Positions 25,773 to 34,281 of a DNA stretch of 64,000 nt are shown here, in pieces (the first letter of the stretch is position 1; the number at the start of each line of letters is the position of its first letter). This DNA comes from Gemmatimonadota bacterium (lineage in GTDB: Bacteria > Gemmatimonadota > Gemmatimonadetes > Longimicrobiales > Gaopeijiaceae). Under the pieces are notes generated by a model. The model was given only the letters and a program-made list of their open reading frames with translations, was not told where the DNA came from and did no database searches. Location: NCBI GenBank assembly GCA_029863645.1, contig JAOTVA010000001.1:1-64000 (forward strand). Reading direction: 5' to 3'. The position numbers and the translations under genes were made by a program.

Positions 25773-28421
25773 TCAGACCCGATCGAGCCGCGCTCGCTCG
25801 CGGCGTCGTCGCTTCACGGGCCGCTGAGGAGGACGTTCTCTGAGCAGATGCTCCAAGTCGGTCGCGGGCATCGGGCGGGCGAACAGGAATCCCTGGACCT
25901 CATCGCACCCGAGCTCCACCAAGCGTTCGCGCTGCTGCTCGGTTTCAACGCCTTCACCAATGGACTCCAGGTTCATGGCTTGGCACATCATGATCACTGC
26001 TGTGGTGATCGAGAGCGCCTCAGCGTTGGTGGCTAGATCCTGGATGAACGACCGGTCGATCTTCACAGCGTCGAGAGGAAGCTGGCGGACGTAGCTCAAG
26101 GAAGAGTAGCCGGTCCCGAAGTCATCGAGCGCGATCCTGAAGCCGTGATCCGACAATCGGCCGAGTAGGCCCAGCGCTTCCTCGGGATTTCGGATGACGG
26201 CGCTCTCGGTCACCTCAAATTCGATCAACGTCGGATCGACCTCGGCGGTGAGGTCGAGAATGCGCTCCACGATGCCTGGCAAGAGCTGCTGCGGCGACAC
26301 GTTGACCGAGACGCGGAGATTCTTCAGTGCGAGCGATCGCCACCTGAGGAGGTCAGCCACAGTCGCTTGCAGGCACCAGTCGCCCAGGAGCTGGATCAGG
26401 CCCACGTCTTCGGCAATGGGAACGAACTCCCCCGGGGACACCGGACCCAGCTCGTCGCTAGTCCACCGGACCAGAGCCTCTACGGCGACGACCGTCCCTG
26501 ACTCTGGTCGGACGCGGGGCTGGTAATGCATCTCCAGCTCACCACGTTCGATTGCGCGACGCAGAAGACTGGCCACGCGGAGCCGCCGAGCCTCCCGCTC
26601 GTGGATCGCCTCATCATAGAAGTGATATGGATCGGGGATCGATCGGCCGGCTTGGAGTGCGGCCTTCCCAGATCGCAGGAGCGCGTCGACCGTGGTCGCG
26701 TCGTCGGGGAAGACACTGATGCCGATCGAAGTCGACACGGATATCTCGCGACCGTCGATTAGGTAAGGCTCTTCGATCGCACGGGCGACCGACTCGGCGA
26801 GGGACGCGGCCTCGTCCCGGCTCATGACCGAATCGATCGCCGCGAACTCGTCGTTGCCAAAGCGCACGGCGGAGTAGGAGCTCGGATCGCGCCTCCTTCG
26901 TCGATCAGGACGCCTTGGCACACCCAGCGTAGCGACCAACCTCCGCGCAACCTCGATCAGCACCTCGTCAGCGACCTGGTGCCCCAAGGCGCCCTCGACG
27001 CTCGCGAACCCCTCGAGTCCGATGAGTAGCACGGCCAACGCCGACTCCTCTCGCTCCGCCTGCTTGAGCTGTACGCCGAGGCGCTCGAGGAGGTACTGCC
27101 GGTTACCCAGTCCAGTCACTGAATCGTGCAAAGAGAGATACTGGATCTGACGCGCGGAATTCCATCGCTCCGTAACGTCTTGGGCAGAGGCCTCGACCCG
27201 CGCCGGATCATCGCCAGACCGACGATGCTGTCCGCGGAGGTGCAGGATCCTGTCCGTACCATCGTGGAGGGGTACGCGCACGTCCGCACGAAAAGCACCG
27301 TTGCGGGCGCGGACGCGTTCCATGCCACTGATCAACTTGCTACGATCGTCGGGGTGGATCTTCCCGAGCACGTCGTCGACTCCGATGTGACTCGCCCGTT
27401 CGAGCTCGAATAGCCGTCGAAAGTCGGTTCCGGCATCGATTGCGGTCGTCTCCAGGTCGAACGACCAGTTTGTGAAACGCGCGAGGCGCTGAGCCCGGAC
27501 CAATCGGGCATCACTGTCCTTCAGTCGGGCCAGCATGCCGCCGAACGCGCGGCTGAGGTCGCCCAACTCATCGTGCCGGTCAACGGCGAAGTGGACGTCC
27601 AGTGAGTCCTCGCCGACGCGTTCGGCCGCGCGCTTCATCTCCTTGATGGGCCCGGCGAAGCTATGCGCCAGAAATGTGCCGGTTAGAACCGCCAGCAGGA
27701 GTGCCGCCAACCCGGCGAAGACCAGATTCCGCCGCGCACGGGAAATCGCCCGCTGCTCAGTCTCATAGGTGGTCGACACCTGGACGTTCGCTCCGGCGAA
27801 TGCCCGTACGACGGAAACGAGCGTGTCGGAGGACAGGGGCTCGGTGACGCCGAAAGTGGCGCGTACGCCCAGCACATCCGACCACCCTTCGAGGATGTCC
27901 GCACCCACCGGCTCGACCGCCACGAGGTATCCGACGAGGTCGTCGCCCGTACGCAGTGGGATTGCGGCCGCCGCGTAGAGGATCTCGCGGGCCGCGATGT
28001 ATGTGGGAGCGCTGACAAGCACCCGCTCAGCGGCGAGCCGCTCGAGTTCTTCGTCGCCTGCCAACGCGACGAGCTCACCCTCCGGTGACCGGAATGCCAC
28101 GGCTGATGAGCCTTGACGCTCGACGAGGCTCTCGGCGTGGTAGGCGAGCGTCCGGCGATCGCCGGCCTCGAGGTTCGCGCGAAACTCCGGGGTGGTGCTG
28201 ATCGCGACGTAACGTGCGGCCATGGCCGCCTGGTGATCGTCCATCAGGCGGTCGGCCGCCACTGCGGCTCGAGTCAGGCGATCGTTTGCGGCTTCGCGAA
28301 GATCGGCGCTGAGCGTACGATCTTGAATGACGAGAGCGAGGATCGTAGAAATGGCCGCAAGGCCGCCCATCAGCACGATGAGCTGGGCAAAGACGCCGAA
28401 CCGGACCTTCGGTACCGTCAC
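25773..28421 (-). CDS. Composite GGDEF/EAL protein with extracytoplasmic sensor, HAMP and PAS
   Basis: HAMP-like SFAGPIKEMKRAAERVGEDSLDV; GGDEF-type RFGNDEFAAID; EAL motifs VEALVRW, VNVSPQQ, DDFGTGYSSLSYVRQLPLDAVKIDRSFIQDL. Confidence 0.93.
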   Translation of the reverse strand: MTVPKVRFGVFAQLIVLMGGLAAISTILALVIQDRTLSADLREAANDRLTRAAVAADRLMDDHQAAMAARYVAISTTPEFRANLEAGDRRTLAYHAESLVERQGSSAVAFRSPEGELVALAGDEELERLAAERVLVSAPTYIAAREILYAAAAIPLRTGDDLVGYLVAVEPVGADILEGWSDVLGVRATFGVTEPLSSDTLVSVVRAFAGANVQVSTTYETEQRAISRARRNLVFAGLAALLLAVLTGTFLAHSFAGPIKEMKRAAERVGEDSLDVHFAVDRHDELGDLSRAFGGMLARLKDSDARLVRAQRLARFTNWSFDLETTAIDAGTDFRRLFELERASHIGVDDVLGKIHPDDRSKLISGMERVRARNGAFRADVRVPLHDGTDRILHLRGQHRRSGDDPARVEASAQDVTERWNSARQIQYLSLHDSVTGLGNRQYLLERLGVQLKQAEREESALAVLLIGLEGFASVEGALGHQVADEVLIEVARRLVATLGVPRRPDRRRRRDPSSYSAVRFGNDEFAAIDSVMSRDEAASLAESVARAIEEPYLIDGREISVSTSIGISVFPDDATTVDALLRSGKAALQAGRSIPDPYHFYDEAIHEREARRLRVASLLRRAIERGELEMHYQPRVRPESGTVVAVEALVRWTSDELGPVSPGEFVPIAEDVGLIQLLGDWCLQATVADLLRWRSLALKNLRVSVNVSPQQLLPGIVERILDLTAEVDPTLIEFEVTESAVIRNPEEALGLLGRLSDHGFRIALDDFGTGYSSLSYVRQLPLDAVKIDRSFIQDLATNAEALSITTAVIMMCQAMNLESIGEGVETEQQRERLVELGCDEVQGFLFARPMPATDLEHLLRERPPQRPVKRRRRERARLDRV

Positions 28422-29116
28422 CGGCGGATCAGGTCAGGGTCGAGCCAGATGGTCTCGACCGAGGAGCCACCCGATGTCACTTCCAACGTGCGCACGGGAC
28501 CCTGCAACCTCGGGCTCCAGATCGAAAGCCGGTATGAGCCGTCCGAGAGCGGTCCCACGTAGTATCGGCGCCTCTCGTCCAGCACTGAGAAGAAGACTCC
28601 GGTCGTCGCGAGAATCGTGAAGTTTTCATCCGGGTGTAAGGAGCAGAAGAACTGCACCTCGCCGGTGTAGTTAATCTGCTGCGGTGCCGAAGAATCTCCC
28701 GGGCCCACCGGGATCTGGAGGTCCGGGCCGAGGTCGGCCGAGAAGAGGCGATGGCTCACGGCTCCTTCGTTCGCGAAAACGATGAAGTCACCATCGCCTA
28801 TGGCCACGAAGCCCGGATCGAAGTTGTCGGTACCCGAGGTGACGCGAAACTGCTGCGTCGGCCGGGTCCGTGCCTTTGTAGGATCGACCGGCTCCAACAT
28901 CACGACCACGGGTCCGATTGCGGTGTCGGGGGCCTGGCGCTCCAGGAACTGCAGGGTGCCGGTAACGGCTCCTGTGGGTAGAGTGGCGCCGGACCGCGCG
29001 CACGCAGCAACCGCGATAGTGACGATCAGTGTCGCCAGGCGGATCCGACCCCGACCCGCGTCTATGGGTTTCCGGCTCATATGCCTCGATGGCCATGTCA
29101 GGGGTGGACATCCCAC
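28418..29116 (-). CDS. Exported cupredoxin-like protein
   Basis: VFANEGAVSHRLFSADLG...INYTGEVQFFCSLHPDENFTILAT (plastocyanin-like H...C..H); GTGA overlap with the GGDEF/EAL gene. Confidence 0.72.
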   Translation of the reverse strand: MGCPPLTWPSRHMSRKPIDAGRGRIRLATLIVTIAVAACARSGATLPTGAVTGTLQFLERQAPDTAIGPVVVMLEPVDPTKARTRPTQQFRVTSGTDNFDPGFVAIGDGDFIVFANEGAVSHRLFSADLGPDLQIPVGPGDSSAPQQINYTGEVQFFCSLHPDENFTILATTGVFFSVLDERRRYYVGPLSDGSYRLSIWSPRLQGPVRTLEVTSGGSSVETIWLDPDLIRR

Positions 29117-29410
29117 GCTTTAGCGAGGTGGCGGGCACCCCTAACGCCACATTCAAGACTGCTACGGCGTAGGTGGAGTAGCAAGCATTTCAGCTGCGCC
29201 CGCATCCCGGCAGCGGTTCCACTCTAGAGACTCGCTCGCGGGTCTTCTGAGGCCGCCGCCCCGGACCCCGGAATCTCCCCACCGATTCACGTGGCGTTCC
29301 CCTGACAGCCCTCCCCGGCATCCATCGGTAACGTGTGAGACCAGGCGCCTCAGCTCACCTACGTGGCTGGGGCCATGAACACGAGGGCGACCTCGTGCGG
29401 AGATCTGACG

Positions 29411-29833
29411 ATGCCCTACTCGATCCGTGGGATTCAGTACTACCGAATCACCGTCGCCGACCAGCCCGATGAAGCGTTCCAGCTCCTTTCGGATCTGGCG
29501 GATTTCGGCGTCAACCTATTGGCTTTCACGGCGGTGCCGTCGGGTCCCGACCACGTTCAGTTCACGCTCTTTCCGGCGGATCCGTCACGGCTCGAGGCGG
29601 AGTCCCGGCGGGCCGGCCTGGTGCTTGACGGACCCCATGCAGCGATCCTGATCCAGGGGGACGACGAGCTGGGTGCGCTCGCGAATGTGCACCGCCGCTT
29701 GGCCAACGCATCGGTCGCAATCTACGCGTCGAGTGGCATTGCCGACGGGCGCGGTTCCTTTGGGTACGTTATCTACGTGCGGGAGGACCAGGTCGACCGG
29801 GCCATGTCAGCGCTGGAGACCAGCACGAGCTGA
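29411..29833 (+). CDS. ACT-domain-like small protein
   Basis: ITVADQPDEAFQLLSDLADFGVNLLAFTAVPSGPDHVQFTLFP...LANVHRRLANASVAIYASSGIADGRGSFGYVIYV. Confidence 0.7.
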   Translation: MPYSIRGIQYYRITVADQPDEAFQLLSDLADFGVNLLAFTAVPSGPDHVQFTLFPADPSRLEAESRRAGLVLDGPHAAILIQGDDELGALANVHRRLANASVAIYASSGIADGRGSFGYVIYVREDQVDRAMSALETSTS

Positions 29834-30012
29834 TGTGGAGAGCCAGGGCTTCGGTCCCGACATCCCCGTCGCGACGAACGATACCCGGGGGGGGCCGCCA
29901 ACAGAATCGGCGCGTGGAGCTCAAGAGGATCGACTGAGATCTTCATTGTTTCTATTCGACGCGCGATCGTGGGCGGGCGAGACTCCCTATTCGGGATCGC
30001 CCCCGCACCTGG

Positions 30013-31332
30013 TTATCCATCCCCTTCTGTAATGCGGTACTCCTGGATCTTTCGCCAAAGGGTCGTCCTGCCCATCCCCAGGATCTCAGCTGCTCGCACC
30101 CGTACACCACCAGCTTCGCGCAGAGCGCTCAGGATCTTGTCTCTCTCGTCCTCAACCGAACCAGCTTGTCTGTAGCGCGGGTCCGTCGCAGTCGCGGCGT
30201 CACGTACCTCTTCGGGAAGGTGGTGGGCTTGAATCACGCCCTGGCCCGCGCGGATCGACGCGCTCTCGAGCGCGGCGTGGAGCTGGCGCACATTGCCTGG
30301 CCAGCGGCTGGTAAGAAGCGTACGCATGGCGAGGGACGAGACGTCGGCTGAGCCCCGTCTTCCCATCGACCTGAGGGCGCGGTCGATTAACAGGGCAACG
30401 TCGCCGGGCCGGTCGCGAAGCGGCGGCATGCGGATGTGAAAGACGTTGATACGGAAGAATAGGTCCTCTCGGAAGCGACCTCCGTCCACCTCCTGTTGCA
30501 GATCCCGATTCGTCGCTGCGATCAGACGGATATCCACAGGCTGCGGTCGGTGACTGCCTAGCGGTACGACCTCACGCTCCTGCAGAACCCGAAGGAGACG
30601 CTGCTGGACCGCCGGCGACACGTCACCAATCTCATCCAACAGCAGTGTGCCCTTGTGGGCCGCCCGGATCAGCCCCTCACGGTCCTGCAGTGCCCCGGTG
30701 AACGCGCCTCTTATGTGGCCGAAAAGCTCTGACTCCAACAGGCCCTCCGACAGAGCCGCGCAGTTCACGGCCACAAACTTCCCCCCCGCTCGCGGGGAGA
30801 GGCGGTGCACTGCGCTGGCGGCGAGCTCCTTGCCCGTGCCTGTCTCACCGGTAATGAGGACGGTTGCGTCCGAACCGGCCACCTGGCGGATCTCATTTCG
30901 CACGGCCTCCATGACGGAGGAGCGCCCGAGCAGTCCCTCTACCGGCTCAGCCGACGTCCCGCTGGGCCTACGCTCCAGAAGGTCGCGAACGCGCGACAGA
31001 AGGACTTCGGGCTCCACCGGTTTGGTCACGAAGTCATCGACGCCCGAGTGAAGCGCCTTCACGGCGGAGTCCACCGACCCGAAGCCAGAAATCATCAAGA
31101 TGGGCACGGACTCCCCGCGCTTGCGCAGCACTTCGGCCAGTGAGATCCCGTCCACCCCAGGCATCCGCAGATCCAGCAGAATCAGGTCGTATGCGGCGCC
31201 CCCGAGAGCCGTCACCGCATCGGAGGCGTTCTCGACCGCGGTCACATCGAACGCTTCGTCACGCAGGATAGCCGCCGTCGAGAGGCGAAACGCATGATCG
31301 TCGTCGACGAGTAGGATGCGCGCGCTCATCAT
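30013..31332 (-). CDS. NtrC-family sigma-54-dependent response regulator
   Basis: REC; Walker A ITGETGTGKELAA; ESELFGHIRGAFTGA (sigma-54 contact GAFTGA); C-terminal Fis-type HTH. Confidence 0.96.
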   Translation of the reverse strand: MMSARILLVDDDHAFRLSTAAILRDEAFDVTAVENASDAVTALGGAAYDLILLDLRMPGVDGISLAEVLRKRGESVPILMISGFGSVDSAVKALHSGVDDFVTKPVEPEVLLSRVRDLLERRPSGTSAEPVEGLLGRSSVMEAVRNEIRQVAGSDATVLITGETGTGKELAASAVHRLSPRAGGKFVAVNCAALSEGLLESELFGHIRGAFTGALQDREGLIRAAHKGTLLLDEIGDVSPAVQQRLLRVLQEREVVPLGSHRPQPVDIRLIAATNRDLQQEVDGGRFREDLFFRINVFHIRMPPLRDRPGDVALLIDRALRSMGRRGSADVSSLAMRTLLTSRWPGNVRQLHAALESASIRAGQGVIQAHHLPEEVRDAATATDPRYRQAGSVEDERDKILSALREAGGVRVRAAEILGMGRTTLWRKIQEYRITEGDG

Positions 31333-33062
31333 GCCGCCGCCGGCAGAATCACGGTGAACCGGGTCCCGGGTGCGTCAGTCCGGTTAGCCGCCTCGAGCGC
31401 TCCTCCGGCAGCGCGGACCAGGCTCTCCGCCGTGTAGAGCCCCAGGCCGACACCATGCACGGCCTCCTTCGTCGTGAAGAACGGATCGAAGATGCGATCC
31501 GCGATCTCGTCGGGAACTCCCGTGCCCCGATCCAGCACGTCGATGCGGACTTGGCCCAACGCTTCGTCCCGTGAGGCGACGATTTCGATGGAACCCTCTG
31601 AGCCGCCGGCCTCGCGCGCGTTCAGAAGCAGGTTGAGCAATACTTGCTTCAGAGCCTCCCGCGGCATGCGAACCGCCAGGTCCCCCGACACCGCCAGGCC
31701 GATCTGGTCACGATGAGAGGAGCCGGCGCTCAGGAGCTGGACCGTCTCGCCGGCGACCTCTCCCGCGTCGCATGGCCCGCTCTCCTGCTCCGGTCTGGGC
31801 CTGTGCAGATCCAGCATGCCCTCGGCGAGTTCGTGCATACGCAGCAATTCCGACACGGCCATGTCGGCAAACTCACGCGCCTCGCCTTGTAGGTTCCCCT
31901 GACGCCGAACGACCTCTAAGCAATTCCGCACGCTCGCCACCGGATTGCGGATCTCGTGGGCCAGCTGCGCCAGGAGGCGGCCGGACGTCGCCAACCGCTC
32001 CCGATGCACCACTTCAGCCTGAAGTGCCACGAGCCGCGCCTGTCGGTCTTCGAGCTCACTGTTCGCGTGCTCGAGGTCGGAGAGTCGGGCGGCCAACGTT
32101 TCGCGCATGGCGGCGAACGCTTCGGATAGTCGCTGCACCTCGATCAGTGACGAACTCTGAAGGGGCACTTCGGCTCGACCCTCCGCGAAGCCTTCTGAGG
32201 CATCGGCGAGCTCCGATACCGGACGCGAAAGTCGGTGGGCGAAAAGCGCACCCACGAGGAGCGCGAACAAGAACGCGCCCGCGGTGCTCACGAGCGCCGT
32301 CCGCTCCAGGTCGGGCAAGACCGCCAACTCCTGCTCCAGGTCTCGAATGAAGATCACTCGTCCGTAATCAAGCGGTGCCGCCGTCACGAGAAGGCGGGCC
32401 TCGCGGGGGCCGAGAATTTCTTCGACCGTCCCTGGTGTGGCTCCTGCGGCGCGCGCCGCGACGGCCGCCACCTCATCGTCGACCGTCGAAGCCGTCACGT
32501 TCCCACGGGCGTCCAGAACGACCACGCCCGACCGCGTGAGCGCGGCAAGCTCTACCGCCTCCGCCTCCGCGAAGGGAGTGCTGCCACCGACCGCCCCTAG
32601 CCAACCGTTTCCCTGCCCCACAGGCGCAAGCGCCACCAGATGCAGTCCGTCCTGAAAGGGCACCACCGAAACTGGCATCTCCCCCCGACGGGTCGCGTCG
32701 AGCAGGTCCTGCGGCATCGCGCCTGGACCGAGGACCGTTCGGCCATCTGGTTGGACGAGGATGGGCCGCTCCAAGACTTCCTGGCTGGCGGCGGTGAGCA
32801 TGCGCGACGCACCGGGCATGTCCCGGGCCTGAAGGGCTTGAGCCAGGCCCGGCATCGCAGCATAGTCACGAGCGTGCATCATGCGCATCACCCGTTCGGA
32901 GGCGAGCCGGTCCTCCAGGATCATGGGCGCCGAATTCAACTCCTGACGCACGCCGTCTACGAGTGCCACACCGAGCCGTCTTTCCAAGAGGAGCCCCGCT
33001 GGCACGATCCCGACGACTAGCACCGACATCATGAGAAGGACGAGCGCGTGGCTGAGTTTCAT
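31329..33062 (-). CDS. Sensor histidine kinase (periplasmic sensor, HAMP, HisKA, HATPase)
   Basis: RLLAQLAHEIRNPVASVRNCLEVV, LLNLLLNAREA, DRGTGVPDEIADRIFDPFFTTKEAVHGVGLGL; ATGA overlap with the NtrC-type regulator. Confidence 0.95.
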   Translation of the reverse strand: MKLSHALVLLMMSVLVVGIVPAGLLLERRLGVALVDGVRQELNSAPMILEDRLASERVMRMMHARDYAAMPGLAQALQARDMPGASRMLTAASQEVLERPILVQPDGRTVLGPGAMPQDLLDATRRGEMPVSVVPFQDGLHLVALAPVGQGNGWLGAVGGSTPFAEAEAVELAALTRSGVVVLDARGNVTASTVDDEVAAVAARAAGATPGTVEEILGPREARLLVTAAPLDYGRVIFIRDLEQELAVLPDLERTALVSTAGAFLFALLVGALFAHRLSRPVSELADASEGFAEGRAEVPLQSSSLIEVQRLSEAFAAMRETLAARLSDLEHANSELEDRQARLVALQAEVVHRERLATSGRLLAQLAHEIRNPVASVRNCLEVVRRQGNLQGEAREFADMAVSELLRMHELAEGMLDLHRPRPEQESGPCDAGEVAGETVQLLSAGSSHRDQIGLAVSGDLAVRMPREALKQVLLNLLLNAREAGGSEGSIEIVASRDEALGQVRIDVLDRGTGVPDEIADRIFDPFFTTKEAVHGVGLGLYTAESLVRAAGGALEAANRTDAPGTRFTVILPAAA

Positions 33063-33138
33063 AACATCGGGGCTCGCGAGTAGGGTCGCGTCGAAAGCTC
33101 GGCGCGCCGCCGAAGGGCGGCAACTCCAGGGCGAACGA

Positions 33139-33167
33139 CCCCCATCCGGCGCTCCTTCGGATGGGGG
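33139..33167 (-). terminator. Hairpin terminator-like structure after the spondin-domain gene
   Basis: CCCCCATCCG-GCGCTCCTT-CGGATGGGGG, 10-bp perfect stem. Confidence 0.55.
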
Positions 33168-33188
33168 CCTGCCCGAATAACGACCCCT

Positions 33189-33944
33189 CTACTGGATTCT
33201 TGTAACGATCACCCGCGCCACGGGGTCCATCCATCCGTGAACATCGGGGAGGAGGTCGGCGTCGCCATCGATCCCCGCGTGATGATGAATGACTCCGCCC
33301 TCAGACAGAAGCGGATTACTCGCGCCGGTTCCTGCATCCCCTGAATCGACGCCGGTGAGCGGACCGCATGGAGGCACCAGATCTTCGAAGTCCTCGGTGT
33401 TGATCTCTGTGCCCGCATCGTAGCCGTTGGTGTCGACACTCACGCTCTCGCCGACGTCCTTGGGGAGACGCAGGCCGTCGATCCCCGTGAATCCGTCATT
33501 GGTGCAGATGAGCATCGAAGCGAATGAGAAGAACTTCGCCCCACGGCTGGTCTCGATGGTGAAGGTGCGCTCCTCGCCCGGTAGGAGCGGCGGAAAGTCA
33601 GCCACGGCCACCACGACGTCGTTGGCGTGCTGGGACTCACCAAGCGCCTCAAGCATCGGCGCGAGGTTGCCGTTCTCCGCGATCTCCTGGATGCCGAGGC
33701 TGGCAGGGTCGCCCACATGGAAGACGTGGATGGACGGCCGGTGCGTCACCGCGAGGGGCGGCGTCATCGGTTGCCCTTCGGTCAGGTTGGTGATCTCAAC
33801 CTCGTAGAGGGCCGCGCCGGCCGGCCCGGTAGACGACGCCGAAGCAAATTGTGGATCGACGGTCGGGTCGAGAGGTTGGCCAGATTCGTCGCAGGCCGAG
33901 AGGGCGACGGCGGCCAACAGCGCGACGTACGATGGTCTCATCAT
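33189..33944 (-). CDS. Secreted/lipoprotein with spondin-N-like domain
   Basis: Lipobox LLAAVALSACDES; YEVEITNLTEGQPMTPPLAVTHRPSIHVFHVGDPAS, LAPMLEAL, FSFASMLICTNDGFTGIDGLRLP. Confidence 0.82.
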   Translation of the reverse strand: MMRPSYVALLAAVALSACDESGQPLDPTVDPQFASASSTGPAGAALYEVEITNLTEGQPMTPPLAVTHRPSIHVFHVGDPASLGIQEIAENGNLAPMLEALGESQHANDVVVAVADFPPLLPGEERTFTIETSRGAKFFSFASMLICTNDGFTGIDGLRLPKDVGESVSVDTNGYDAGTEINTEDFEDLVPPCGPLTGVDSGDAGTGASNPLLSEGGVIHHHAGIDGDADLLPDVHGWMDPVARVIVTRIQ

Positions 33945-34247
33945 GATGCTCCTAGGTGGTAAGGAAGGATGCCGCCTAGTAGGAGCAACGTCGGGGCCAC
34001 CTGAGCCAGCCAGTACGACGCGCTCCTAACCCATTGTCACTGTGCATGTTGTCGGATTCCGCGGTGCGATGGGACTCAGGCCAGGAACGTTTCGAGGAAC
34101 GCTTGGAACTGTTTCTGTGACGTTCGCCCCGGGCGGATGAGCCGCCGCCCTCTCCGCTCCAAGAGTTACCCATTTTGTTCACCAAACACTTAAGTGTATA
34201 CTAAATTATGTGTGATACCAACGCTTCTGGCCCCAAAATGTCCATTA

Positions 34248-34281
34248 TTGCTATTACTTAAGTAAGCGCTTATATATTTGC
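34248..34281 (+). promoter_or_regulatory. AT-rich sigma-70-type promoter with nested palindromes (leaderless start)
   Basis: -35-like TTGCTA (34248-34253), 17-bp spacer with TACTTAAGTA (34255-34264) and TAAGCGCTTA (34263-34272), -10-like TATATA (34271-34276), ATG at 34282; another ACTTAAGT at 34188-34195. Confidence 0.5.
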
